Shown here: positions 1 through 5,446 of the stretch, piece by piece
Layout of the letters: the number at the start of each line of letters is the position of its first letter
Position numbering within the stretch: the first letter of the stretch is position 1
Source of the DNA: an uncultured Methanobrevibacter sp.
GTDB taxonomy: Archaea > Methanobacteriota > Methanobacteria > Methanobacteriales > Methanobacteriaceae
DNA length: 8,792 nucleotides
Direction of reading: 5' to 3'
Assembly: GCA_946611495.1 (NCBI GenBank)
Contig: CAMODR010000037.1
Span: 1 to 8,792 of the forward strand
The notes under the pieces: generated by a model
The model's database searches: none
Told to the model about the DNA's origin: nothing
What the model saw: the letters and a program-made list of their open reading frames with translations, nothing else
Made by a program: the position numbers and the translations under genes

Positions 1-3
1 TTT

Positions 4-35
4 AAAAATAAAAAAGAAGATAATTTAGAAATTAT
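4..35 (-). terminator. Terminator of the CofE-like gene
   Basis: On the minus strand a 7-bp AT stem (ATAATTT / AAATTAT, positions 35-29 and 26-20, 2-nt loop) is followed by CTTCTTTTTTATTTTT. The stem overlaps the TAA stop codon. The oligo-T run is the main element expected of archaeal intrinsic termination; the hairpin is weak because it is all A/T. Confidence 0.5.
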
Positions 36-1216
36 TCATTTGCTAAATTATCGAAGTATCCTTGGATAAATACAACTGGTGTACCTTTATCTCCAGAACC
101 ACTTGTTAAGTCACATAATGAACCGATTAAGTCAGTCAATACTCTTGGAGTAGTTCCTTCAGTAATCATTTGTCCAGTTAAATCCTTATCTTTGTTTCTG
201 ATTTCTTCTTTAATAGCTTCTTTTAATTCGTCTCCTTTCAAGTCAGCGAATTGATTGTCAGAAACATATTTTAATTTAATTTCATTTGGATATCCTACTA
301 ATCCTGCAGTATGTGCTGGTGAAACAACAGGATCTGCCAATTCCCAAATTTTTCCAACAGGGTCTTTAAATGCACCATCACCGTAAACCATAACTTCTAT
401 TTGTTTACCGGTAAGTTCAATTAATCTTTTTTGCACTTCTTCAACAACTTTTTGTCCGGTTTTTGGGAATAATTTTAATCTTTCTTCTGTTGCTTTGTTG
501 GAACCAAGTAATCCATATTCTGGATTAAAGCCAGAATCTCCATTAGGTTCTGACATGACTTCGTATAAACCATATACGTGAGCCCCATTTTCCTTAAGCA
601 ATTTTGTGGTTTTTTCTCTAGTGTGGATATCACAGCTTAATACATCATTAGTGTAATCAAGAATGGTTTTAACATCGTTGGAGAAGACGAATTCTACTTC
701 ACAGTCTTCACTTTCAATTAATTCCTTATAGAAATCAATCATGTTTATTCCAGTAAATGGATGTTTCCATGATCCGAAAGTTTCATAATATTCTTCTTCG
801 GAAATAACGCTTCCTAAATGGTATTCGCTTTCATCTAAGATTTTTTCATCCATGATTCCATTTCCAACTTCATCTGCTGGGAAAGAAGTTAAAAGAGTAA
901 TTTTGTCCATTCCTCTTGCAATACCTTTTAAAATAATGGAAAATCTGTTTCTGCTTAAAATAGGGTTTGTTACACCTATTTTTTTAGAAGGGAATTTTTT
1001 TTGCACATCTGCTGCAACATCATCTACAGTTACATAGTTTCCTTCTGAAATTCCTACAACAGCCTCTGTAATTGCAACGACATCCTTGTCTTTAAATTCA
1101 AAGCCTTCACTTTCTTTTGCTGCCATTAAAGAATCTACAACTATGCTTACTAAATCATCATTTTCTTTAATAATTGGTGTCCTTATTCCACGTACTACTG
1201 TACCAACACATCTCAT
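32..1216 (-). CDS. Coenzyme F420-0:L-glutamate ligase superfamily protein (long CofE-like paralogue)
   Basis: A 394-residue cytoplasmic protein with no signal peptide or membrane segment. The N-terminal half carries the CofE-like pattern: VRGIRTPIIKENDDL (8-22), KDKDVVAITEAVVGISEG (42-59) and the GVTNPILSRNRFS region (81-93). The C-terminal half has YGDGAFKDP (278-286), DPVVSPAHTAG (295-305) and a glycine/threonine-rich end with TEGTTPRVLTDLIGSLCD (352-369). Classical CofE, which adds glutamates to F420-0 with GTP, is about 250 residues, so this protein has roughly 140 extra residues and is probably a paralogue with a different or unproved ligase reaction. The ATG start is supported by AGGAG on the minus strand at 1225-1229, 8 nt upstream. 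It is monocistronic here: nothing else on its strand is within 4 kb upstream, and a terminator overlaps its stop. Superfamily membership is fairly sure; substrate is not. Confidence 0.8.
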   Translation of the reverse strand: MRCVGTVVRGIRTPIIKENDDLVSIVVDSLMAAKESEGFEFKDKDVVAITEAVVGISEGNYVTVDDVAADVQKKFPSKKIGVTNPILSRNRFSIILKGIARGMDKITLLTSFPADEVGNGIMDEKILDESEYHLGSVISEEEYYETFGSWKHPFTGINMIDFYKELIESEDCEVEFVFSNDVKTILDYTNDVLSCDIHTREKTTKLLKENGAHVYGLYEVMSEPNGDSGFNPEYGLLGSNKATEERLKLFPKTGQKVVEEVQKRLIELTGKQIEVMVYGDGAFKDPVGKIWELADPVVSPAHTAGLVGYPNEIKLKYVSDNQFADLKGDELKEAIKEEIRNKDKDLTGQMITEGTTPRVLTDLIGSLCDLTSGSGDKGTPVVFIQGYFDNLANE

Positions 1217-1262
1217 TTTTTATTCTCCTAAAGACTTTTTGGAAAATTCCAACGTCCTATTA

Positions 1263-1290
1263 AATTTATATAATTTCATTTATATATATG
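1263..1290 (-). promoter_or_regulatory. TATA-box promoter of the CofE-like gene
   Basis: Two TATA-like elements are read on the minus strand: GAAATTATATAAAT (1277-1264) and CATATATATAAATG (1290-1277). The proximal one would place transcription start near 1244, giving a leader of about 28 nt that contains the AGGAG ribosome-binding site; the distal one would start near 1258. Either is compatible with archaeal spacing. Confidence 0.5.
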
Positions 1291-1350
1291 TTAAGTTTTT
1301 TCTGAATTGTTTAATTGAGTTAAGTTTCTTCTTTTTTTTTAGTTTGTTGA

Positions 1351-1366
1351 AAAATTCATGAATTTT
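1351..1366. repeat. 16-bp perfect palindrome AAAATTCATGAATTTT
   Basis: AAAATTCATGAATTTT is its own reverse complement. It lies about 75 bp upstream of the TATA boxes of the leftward gene and is followed on the plus strand by T-rich DNA. It could be an operator for a dimeric regulator, or only a chance AT palindrome; no second copy was noticed in the window. Confidence 0.4.
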
Positions 1367-1476
1367 ATTTTTATTTTTTTTCTTATTCATCTTATTCTTT
1401 TTATTCTTCTTATTTTCTCTTATTCTTCTCTTATTTTTTTCTTTTAGTATTCTTTTATTTTTTCTTATTCTTTCTA
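1367..1476. repeat. Degenerate TTATTCTT-type polypyrimidine tract
   Basis: The plus strand is almost entirely T and C with recurring TTATTCTT, TTATTCAT and TTATTTTC units about 8 to 12 bases apart, most regular at 1381-1440. This has the look of slippage-generated low-complexity DNA. The same TTATTC core recurs in the cofC-thiD spacer at 6404-6440. Confidence 0.55.
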
Positions 1477-1504
1477 AATTCAAAAGTATTACTAATTTTT
1501 CAAA

Positions 1505-1517
1505 AATTATATATATT
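1505..1517 (+). promoter_or_regulatory. TATA box, probable leaderless promoter
   Basis: The element AAATTATATATAT is centred about 26-27 bases before the ATG at 1538. Archaeal transcription usually starts some 25 bases after the TATA centre, so the mRNA would begin at or within a few bases of the start codon. This agrees with the lack of any GGTG/GGAG-type ribosome-binding site in AACTTTTATT before the ATG. Confidence 0.5.
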
Positions 1518-1537
1518 TTAATAATTAAACTTTTATT

Positions 1538-1921
1538 ATGAATGACATTATTAATCCGAATGTAGAAATTCCTGATGATCAGGTTGCTATGGCCTTCTTT
1601 AGAAGTGTCCGTTGGGTTAATGGAGTATATTGTCCTAAGTGCAAGTCATATAATATTAATAATAGAGGCAATCAGGGTAGAACTCGCAGATACTCCTGTA
1701 AAGATTGCAAGACTAACTTTAATGATTTTTCCGGAACCATTTTTCATAAAAGCAAGATTCCTCTTAATGTAATGTTATATGTTCTCTTTAATTTAGATAA
1801 TAAAACTACAACACAATTGTCTGACGAATTGGGTTATAGTAGGCAGTGTATTTCTAGAATATCTAAATTATTTAGGGACAAGCTCTTGAGCAATCCCGAA
1901 TTCTTTGATGTGGATGATTAA
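1538..1921 (+). CDS. Stand-alone IS1595-type zinc-ribbon/HTH protein (transposase N-terminal domain only)
   Basis: A 127-residue protein. It has a zinc ribbon with C32-P-K-C35 and C54-K-D-C57, followed by FSGTIFHKSKIPLNVML (64-80), the hallmark junction after the zinc ribbon in IS1595/ISXO2-like transposases, and a helix-turn-helix-like segment with TTQLSDELGYSRQCISRI (91-108). The acidic tail ends in DVDD. Full transposases of this family continue with about 150 residues of DDE nuclease domain; here the frame closes cleanly and the following 560 bases hold no trace of it in any frame. No flanking terminal inverted repeats or target duplication were seen. It may be a remnant or, since the frame and all four cysteines are intact and a promoter is present, a domesticated DNA-binding regulator. 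Domain identity is good; function is unknown. Confidence 0.7.
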   Translation: MNDIINPNVEIPDDQVAMAFFRSVRWVNGVYCPKCKSYNINNRGNQGRTRRYSCKDCKTNFNDFSGTIFHKSKIPLNVMLYVLFNLDNKTTTQLSDELGYSRQCISRISKLFRDKLLSNPEFFDVDD

Positions 1922-1930
1922 TTGTCTCAG

Positions 1931-1944
1931 TTTTTGCTTTTTTT
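1931..1944 (+). terminator. Oligo-T terminator after the zinc-ribbon gene
   Basis: TTTTTGCTTTTTTT begins 9 bases after the stop codon. There is no hairpin, but T-runs alone can terminate archaeal RNA polymerase. Confidence 0.35.
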
Positions 1945-2072
1945 AATATGGATTTTTTGAGTTATTCTACATCTTCAATTTTTTTTAATATTTAACCTAT
2001 GTAAGTATATCAGTTCATAAAATCCTGTTTTTGTAACCTTAATCTTACATTTATGTTAGTTTGTTGGTATAT

Positions 2073-2084
2073 TAACACGTGTTA
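2073..2084. repeat. 12-bp palindrome TAACACGTGTTA
   Basis: TAACACGTGTTA is a perfect palindrome and the least AT-rich patch of its neighbourhood. It resembles a dimeric regulator site, but lies about 400 bases before the next gene and no second copy was noticed, so its role is open. Confidence 0.35.
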
Positions 2085-2280
2085 TATTTTAAAATTTCTT
2101 AAATTTGCTTGTTTTATTTTATAATTTAATGCTATTTTCTCTTTTATTTTTTAATTTAAATAATTGAAATCTATTATTTTCTTCTTTAGAAAAAGATTCA
2201 TATTTTAATACTATTTTAAAAAATATTTTCATTCTTTATTTTTGAACTATTAATCTATCATTCCTTTATTTAATGAAAAA

Positions 2281-2379
2281 CATTATATATGTAGTTTATA
2301 CAATTATTATATAAGTAATAAGTTTTTAAATTATATTTTAAATAATCCATAACTAATTAAAAAAAATACTTTTTTAATT
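2281..2379 (+). ncRNA. Possible short non-coding transcript (speculative)
   Basis: A good TATA element (CATTATATATG, 2281-2291, preceded by GAAAAA as a purine-rich BRE-like stretch) would start transcription near 2311. About 45 bases on, a perfect 10-bp hairpin (AATTAAAAAA / TTTTTTAATT, 2355-2364 and 2370-2379, loop AATAC) could end it. There is no open frame. In DNA this AT-rich, both elements could arise by chance. Confidence 0.15.
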
Positions 2380-2435
2380 TTAAAGTTAAACCTTTATTTT
2401 TTAAAAATTAGTTTTTTCTAAATTAATTAAAAAAT

Positions 2436-2450
2436 AATTTATAAAAAAAC
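2436..2450 (+). promoter_or_regulatory. TATA-box promoter of the substrate-binding protein gene
   Basis: AATTTATAAAAAAAC would give a start near 2467 and a leader of about 27 nt that includes the ribosome-binding site AAAGTGAT at 2482-2489. A second AT element at 2459-2468 is too close to leave room for that site. Confidence 0.45.
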
Positions 2451-2493
2451 AACTTATTATTTAAATACATTTTTAAAAATTAAAGTGATTTTT

Positions 2494-3435
2494 ATGGATA
2501 AAAAAATTATCGCAATTATTGCTATTGTTGTAATAGCTATTGTTGCTGTTGGAGCTTATTTCGCTATGGGTTCTGGTGACGATACCATAACTATCGGTCA
2601 CTTGCCATCAGATCACGATACAGCAATGTATGTTGCTGAAGCTCAAAAACAGTATGAAGCACAAGGACTTAAGGTCAAAACTGTTCAATTCAACAATGGT
2701 GGAGACTTAATGAATGCTATGGCAAGTGGAGATGTGGATGTTGGTTATGTAGGTATTACTCCTGTATTATCTTCAATTGAAAAAGGCGTACCTGTTAAAG
2801 TTGTTTCAGGTGCTCAAATTGAAGGTAGTGGTGTTGTAGTAAGTGCAGATTCAGGCATTAACTCTCTTGCTGATTTAAAAGGTAAAAAAGTAGGTACTCC
2901 TGGTGCAGCTACTATTCAAAACATGATCATAACATATGCTCTTAACCAATCTGGTGTAAGCACTGATGATGTTGAATTAGTTGCAATGAAAGCAGCTCAA
3001 ATGACTGATGCATTAAAAGCTGGTCAAATTGATGCTATGATTTGTTGGGAACCTTATTCCTCCATTGCAGTAAACAATGGATATGGTAAATTACTTGAAA
3101 ACACTTCTGAAATCATTCCAGGACACCCTTGTTGTGTAGTTGCAGCAAGCCAAAGCTTTATTGACAATCATCCAGATGAACTTAAGAAGATCTTGGCAAT
3201 TCATGAAAATGCCACTGATTTCACTAACGAAAACCCTACAGAAGCAGCAGCTTTATTACCTGACGACATCGTTCCAGATAAGGACTTACAAGCAGGAATT
3301 ATTGCTGATACCACTTTCGTTTCAGGTTTAGATGATGATTACAAGAAAAATGTAATGGAATTTATGCAACTTGGTGTAGACTTAGGTCTTTTAAAAGAAC
3401 CTATCAGTGAAGATAAAATCTTTTATGAAGCTTAA
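2494..3435 (+). CDS. ABC transporter substrate-binding protein, NitT/TauT (SsuA/NMT1-like) family
   Basis: A 313-residue extracytoplasmic binding protein for an importer. Residues 5-25 form a hydrophobic N-terminal helix; there is no lipobox cysteine and no clear signal peptidase site, so it is probably tethered by an uncleaved membrane anchor. The mature part starts with TITIGHLPSDHDTAMYVAEA (31-50), then MASGDVDVGYVGITPVL (76-92), LADLKGKKVGTPGAAT (125-140), ALKAGQIDAMICWEPYS (173-189) and GHPCCVVAAS (210-219), all in the order typical of SsuA/NrtA/ThiY-like periplasmic folds. The upstream in-frame GTG at 2485 is part of the ribosome-binding site AAAGTGAT, so the ATG at 2494 is the better start. 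The permease and ATPase genes follow. The ligand (sulfonate, taurine, nitrate-like or pyrimidine) cannot be told from sequence. Confidence 0.88.
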   Translation: MDKKIIAIIAIVVIAIVAVGAYFAMGSGDDTITIGHLPSDHDTAMYVAEAQKQYEAQGLKVKTVQFNNGGDLMNAMASGDVDVGYVGITPVLSSIEKGVPVKVVSGAQIEGSGVVVSADSGINSLADLKGKKVGTPGAATIQNMIITYALNQSGVSTDDVELVAMKAAQMTDALKAGQIDAMICWEPYSSIAVNNGYGKLLENTSEIIPGHPCCVVAASQSFIDNHPDELKKILAIHENATDFTNENPTEAAALLPDDIVPDKDLQAGIIADTTFVSGLDDDYKKNVMEFMQLGVDLGLLKEPISEDKIFYEA

Positions 3436-3437
3436 GT

Positions 3438-3480
3438 AAATTAGTGGTTTCCACTAATTTTCTTTTTTATTTTTTTATTT
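3438..3480 (+). terminator. Hairpin terminator after the substrate-binding protein gene
   Basis: A perfect 10-bp stem (AAATTAGTGG at 3438-3447, CCACTAATTT at 3451-3460, loop TTT) starts two bases after the stop codon and is followed by TCTTTTTTATTTTTTTATTT. It separates the binding-protein message from the permease-ATPase message, or lets part of the transcripts through so that the binding protein is made in excess. Confidence 0.8.
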
Positions 3481-3550
3481 TTTAATATTCTTATTTTAAT
3501 TCTACTGTATTTATTTTGATACTTTTTCTAATCTTACTTAATTTTATAAA

Positions 3551-3562
3551 CTTTTATATATA
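3551..3562 (+). promoter_or_regulatory. Distal TATA-box candidate for the permease-ATPase operon
   Basis: TTTTATATATAA would give a start near 3582 and a leader of about 165 nt that contains the repeats and potential stems at 3612-3685. If used, the leader could act as a cis-regulatory RNA. Confidence 0.35.
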
Positions 3563-3611
3563 ATGTAAATTAAATTTATACATATATTAATATTATAACA
3601 TTATTTAAGTT

Positions 3612-3685
3612 TCAATCGGTGGGTTGATTTTTGAAGTGCTTGCATGCTTAATTCAAACTCTATTTTGATTGATTTTTAAAATGCT
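3612..3685 (+). promoter_or_regulatory. Structured leader segment with imperfect direct repeat
   Basis: A 17-bp direct repeat with two transitions (TTGATTTTTGAAGTGCT at 3624-3640, TTGATTTTTAAAATGCT at 3669-3685) recurs 45 bases apart. The same segment can fold: TCAATC (3612-3617) pairs with GATTGA (3667-3672), enclosing a TTTGAA (3630-3635) / TTCAAA (3652-3657) stem. It could be a pair of operator sites or an RNA element. It does not match the TPP riboswitch core that I know, and I recognise no other class. Confidence 0.35.
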
Positions 3686-3700
3686 AGTTTTTAAATAAAT

Positions 3701-3714
3701 AATATTATAATATT
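3701..3714 (+). promoter_or_regulatory. Proximal TATA-box candidate for the permease-ATPase operon
   Basis: AATATTATAATATT, a 14-bp palindrome, is centred near 3707 and would start transcription near 3733, leaving about 16 nt before the permease start, enough for the AGTGAT ribosome-binding site. If this is the main promoter, the repeats upstream would act as DNA operator sites rather than leader RNA. Confidence 0.4.
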
Positions 3715-3748
3715 TCATAAAACAAAAATTATTTAGATAGTGATTTAT

Positions 3749-4492
3749 GTGAACATAGATAAAAGAGTTTTACCATTTATTTTGCCTATTGTACTTTTAA
3801 TAGGATGGTATATAATCACAGATGGCTTGAATCTAATACCTTACTATATTTTGCCTAGCCCTGTTGATGTATTTGATGCAGCATATGCTTTAATAATCAA
3901 TGGAAAACTATTAGATCATACAATCAGTACATTGATAAAAGTATTCTCTGGTATTATATTAGCATCTGTTGTTGCAATTCCTTTAGGTATTGTTTTAGGT
4001 TGGTATGAGACTTTAGATGAACTTTCATCATTAGTTATTAGTATTTTAAGACCAATACCTCCAATTGCATGGATTCCATTCTCTATTTTATGGTTTGGAA
4101 TTGGATTATCCTCTGCAGTATTCGTTATCTTTATCGGTTGTGTATTTTCAGTTTTAGTATATACAATTGATGGTGTTAAAAGAACAGATAAGGTTTTAAT
4201 CGAAGCTGCTAATACTTTAGGTGCAAATAATTGGGATATTTTATATAAGGTTGTCTTGCCTTCAACTCTTCCATATATAGTATCTGGTCTTAAGGTCGGT
4301 GTAAGTATCGCTTTGATGTGTACTGTGTCTGCAGAGATGATTGCATCAAGCAAAGGTTTAGGTTATATGATCTTAACTGCAAGTAACTTGTTTGACCCTG
4401 GTACAATGGTTGTAGGTATGGCAATTATTGGAATTATTGGTATTTTATTTGATGTCGGATTTAGAAAAATACAATCTAGAATTTTCTGGTAG
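3749..4492 (+). CDS. ABC transporter permease, SsuC/TauC family
   Basis: A 247-residue integral membrane protein of the binding-protein-dependent transport permease family, the channel half of the importer. The order is an N-terminal membrane helix (8-24), the family signature YYILPSPVDVF (32-42), several hydrophobic segments (about 63-84, 106-140, 183-210, 217-237), and the cytoplasmic EAA loop EAANTLGANNWDILYKVVLP (152-171), which docks on the ATPase. The length is usual for SsuC-type proteins. Translation probably starts at the GTG at 3749: the earlier in-frame GTG at 3740 sits inside AGTGAT, the ribosome-binding site, in the same arrangement as in the binding-protein gene. The ATPase gene follows after 50 bases and is very likely co-transcribed. 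Confidence 0.9.
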   Translation: MNIDKRVLPFILPIVLLIGWYIITDGLNLIPYYILPSPVDVFDAAYALIINGKLLDHTISTLIKVFSGIILASVVAIPLGIVLGWYETLDELSSLVISILRPIPPIAWIPFSILWFGIGLSSAVFVIFIGCVFSVLVYTIDGVKRTDKVLIEAANTLGANNWDILYKVVLPSTLPYIVSGLKVGVSIALMCTVSAEMIASSKGLGYMILTASNLFDPGTMVVGMAIIGIIGILFDVGFRKIQSRIFW

Positions 4493-4513
4493 AATCAATA
4501 TTTTTTCTAGATT

Positions 4514-4526
4514 AGTATATTATACT
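4514..4526 (+). repeat. Short inverted repeat before the ATPase gene
   Basis: AGTATATTATACT is a 6-bp inverted repeat around a single T, five bases before the ATPase ribosome-binding site AAGGTG (4531-4536). It could serve as an internal TATA element, or be chance; the loop is too small for an RNA hairpin of full stem length. Confidence 0.2.
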
Positions 4527-4542
4527 TATTAAGGTGTTTATA

Positions 4543-5292
4543 TTGGCAATTGATATAAAAAACGTTTCTAAATCATTTATGACAAAAGATAAGGATTTCA
4601 CTGCATTAAAAAATGTGGACCTTCATATTGATGATGGGGAATTGATCTGTCTTTTAGGCCCTTCAGGCTGTGGAAAAACAACTCTCCTTAGACTTATTGG
4701 CGGTTTGGAGAAGGCTGATGAAGGGGAGATATATGATAGGGGAGAACTTGTTGAAGGCCCTTCAAGAGAAAGAGGTTTCATTTTCCAGCAATATTCTTTA
4801 TTCCCTTGGTTAAATGTTTTAGATAATGTAATGTTTGGTTTAAATTTAAAGGATTCCAATAAGGAAGAAAATTTGGCTGCGGCTGAAAGATATCTTGAAA
4901 GAGTGGGATTAGCTGATTTTAAATACAGTTATCCACATGAGCTTTCAGGAGGTATGAAACAAAGGGTAGCTATTATCCGTTCCTTATTGAACCACACTCC
5001 TGTCTTGCTTATGGATGAACCATTTTCCGCAGTTGACATGTTGAACAGGCACAGCTTGCAGGAACAATTAATTGGTGTTTGGAAGAGATTCAACACTACA
5101 ATTATTTTTGTAACTCACGATGTTGATGAGGCTGTCTATTTGGCTGATAAAATTGTGATAATGGACAAGAATCCTGGAAGAGTTCAAGACATAGTTGAAA
5201 ATGACCTTCCACGTCCAAGACAAAGAGAATCTAGAGAGTTTTTAGACTTCCAAGATAAAGTTGAAAAGATGCTTGGTGTTTGGGAGCCTTAA
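4543..5292 (+). CDS. ABC transporter ATP-binding protein, SsuB/TauB family
   Basis: A 249-residue cytoplasmic ATPase that energises the importer. All nucleotide-binding motifs are present: Walker A GPSGCGKTT (39-47), Q-loop FQQYSLFPW (81-89), signature LSGGMKQR (134-141), Walker B VLLMDEP (154-160), D-loop SAVD (162-165) and switch histidine in FVTHD (189-193). The FPWLNVLDNV segment after the Q-loop and the PGRV...PRPR tail are typical of nitrate/sulfonate/taurine importer ATPases. The start is most likely the TTG at 4543, giving MAIDIKNVSKSF and sitting 6 nt after AAGGTG (4531-4536); the in-frame GTG at 4534 is part of that ribosome-binding site. It is the last gene of the permease-ATPase unit and is followed by two hairpins. 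Confidence 0.92.
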   Translation: MAIDIKNVSKSFMTKDKDFTALKNVDLHIDDGELICLLGPSGCGKTTLLRLIGGLEKADEGEIYDRGELVEGPSRERGFIFQQYSLFPWLNVLDNVMFGLNLKDSNKEENLAAAERYLERVGLADFKYSYPHELSGGMKQRVAIIRSLLNHTPVLLMDEPFSAVDMLNRHSLQEQLIGVWKRFNTTIIFVTHDVDEAVYLADKIVIMDKNPGRVQDIVENDLPRPRQRESREFLDFQDKVEKMLGVWEP

Positions 5293-5293
5293 C

Positions 5294-5328
5294 TCAAGCT
5301 TTTTTGGCCTTCGGCCAAAAAACCTTGA
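5294..5328 (+). terminator. Strong hairpin terminator after the ATPase gene
   Basis: A 10-bp stem (TTTTTTGGCC / GGCCAAAAAA, loop TTC, 5300-5322) is extended after one C-C mismatch by TCAAG / CTTGA (5294-5298, 5324-5328). It begins one base after the stop codon. Being symmetrical, it could also act on leftward transcripts coming from thiD. Confidence 0.75.
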
Positions 5329-5347
5329 CCAAAATTTTTATAACTGC

Positions 5348-5394
5348 TTGGCATAATGCCAACATTTACTTTTTTTCACTTTTTTTACTTTTTT
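5348..5394 (+). terminator. Second, downstream terminator
   Basis: The hairpin TTGGCA-TAA-TGCCAA (5348-5362) is followed by three T-runs (5370-5376, 5380-5386, 5389-5394). Together with the hairpin just upstream it makes a tandem stop for rightward transcription in front of the convergent thiD gene. Confidence 0.6.
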
Positions 5395-5446
5395 ATATAC
5401 TATTAAAGCATATTTTTTTTAAAGTAACTATTAAGATTATTGTTTA

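Larger units (their letters stand above)
1217..1537. other. Intergenic spacer with a pyrimidine-rich degenerate repeat
   Basis: No credible gene. It holds, from left to right, the ribosome-binding site and TATA boxes of the leftward gene, a 16-bp palindrome at 1351-1366, a T/C-rich tract at about 1367-1476, and the TATA box of the rightward gene at 1505-1517. A lysine/asparagine-rich minus-strand frame at 1280-1483 is a by-product of the T/C tract: it would need a TTG start without a ribosome-binding site. Confidence 0.6.
1922..2484. other. AT-rich non-coding region of about 560 bases
   Basis: No supported gene. Contents: an oligo-T terminator near the left end, an ATGTAAG (1999-2005) / CTTACAT (2044-2050) inverted pair, a 12-bp palindrome at 2073-2084, a strong isolated TATA element near 2281-2290, an AT hairpin at 2355-2379, and the likely promoter of the binding-protein gene at 2436-2450. 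A 23-codon frame from the ATG at 2053 lacks a ribosome-binding site and is not called. The length is large for this compact genome type and would suit a lost gene or an RNA gene. Confidence 0.5.
3436..3748 (+). other. Spacer between binding-protein and permease genes
   Basis: This 313-base non-coding stretch begins with a strong terminator and holds two candidate promoters, near 3551-3562 (TTTTATATATAA) and near 3701-3714. Between them lies a less AT-rich, potentially structured segment at 3612-3685. The repeated AATATTATAA element occurs at 3589-3598 and 3701-3710. Such a gap inside an ABC transporter locus is longer than usual and suggests independent control of permease and ATPase. Confidence 0.55.

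Noticed and set aside
1280..1483. 67-codon minus-strand frame rich in Lys, Asn and Arg
   Set aside because: It is the translation of the T/C-rich repeat tract, needs a TTG start without a ribosome-binding site, and contains TATA boxes of the neighbouring gene within it. Low-complexity by-product rather than a gene.
2053..2124. 23-codon plus-strand frame starting at ATG 2053, hydrophobic
   Set aside because: No ribosome-binding site, no promoter at suitable distance, and short enough to be chance.
1400..2484. Complete IS1595-family insertion sequence around the zinc-ribbon gene
   Set aside because: No DDE domain, no terminal inverted repeats and no target-site duplication could be found; only the DNA-binding domain is present.
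3610..3660. CRISPR-like GTTTCAATC start and tRNA-like TTCAAA segment
   Set aside because: The GTTTCAATC string occurs once and has no spacer-repeat periodicity; the TTCAAA segment has no acceptor, D or anticodon arms around it. Neither a CRISPR array nor a tRNA is supported.
3580..3748. TPP riboswitch controlling the importer
   Set aside because: The conserved CTGAGA and ACCTGAT-type core elements of the TPP aptamer are not present.
3916..4353. 145-codon minus-strand frame inside the permease gene
   Set aside because: It lies wholly antisense to a well-supported membrane protein, has no recognisable domain, and its length follows from the codon composition of the permease.
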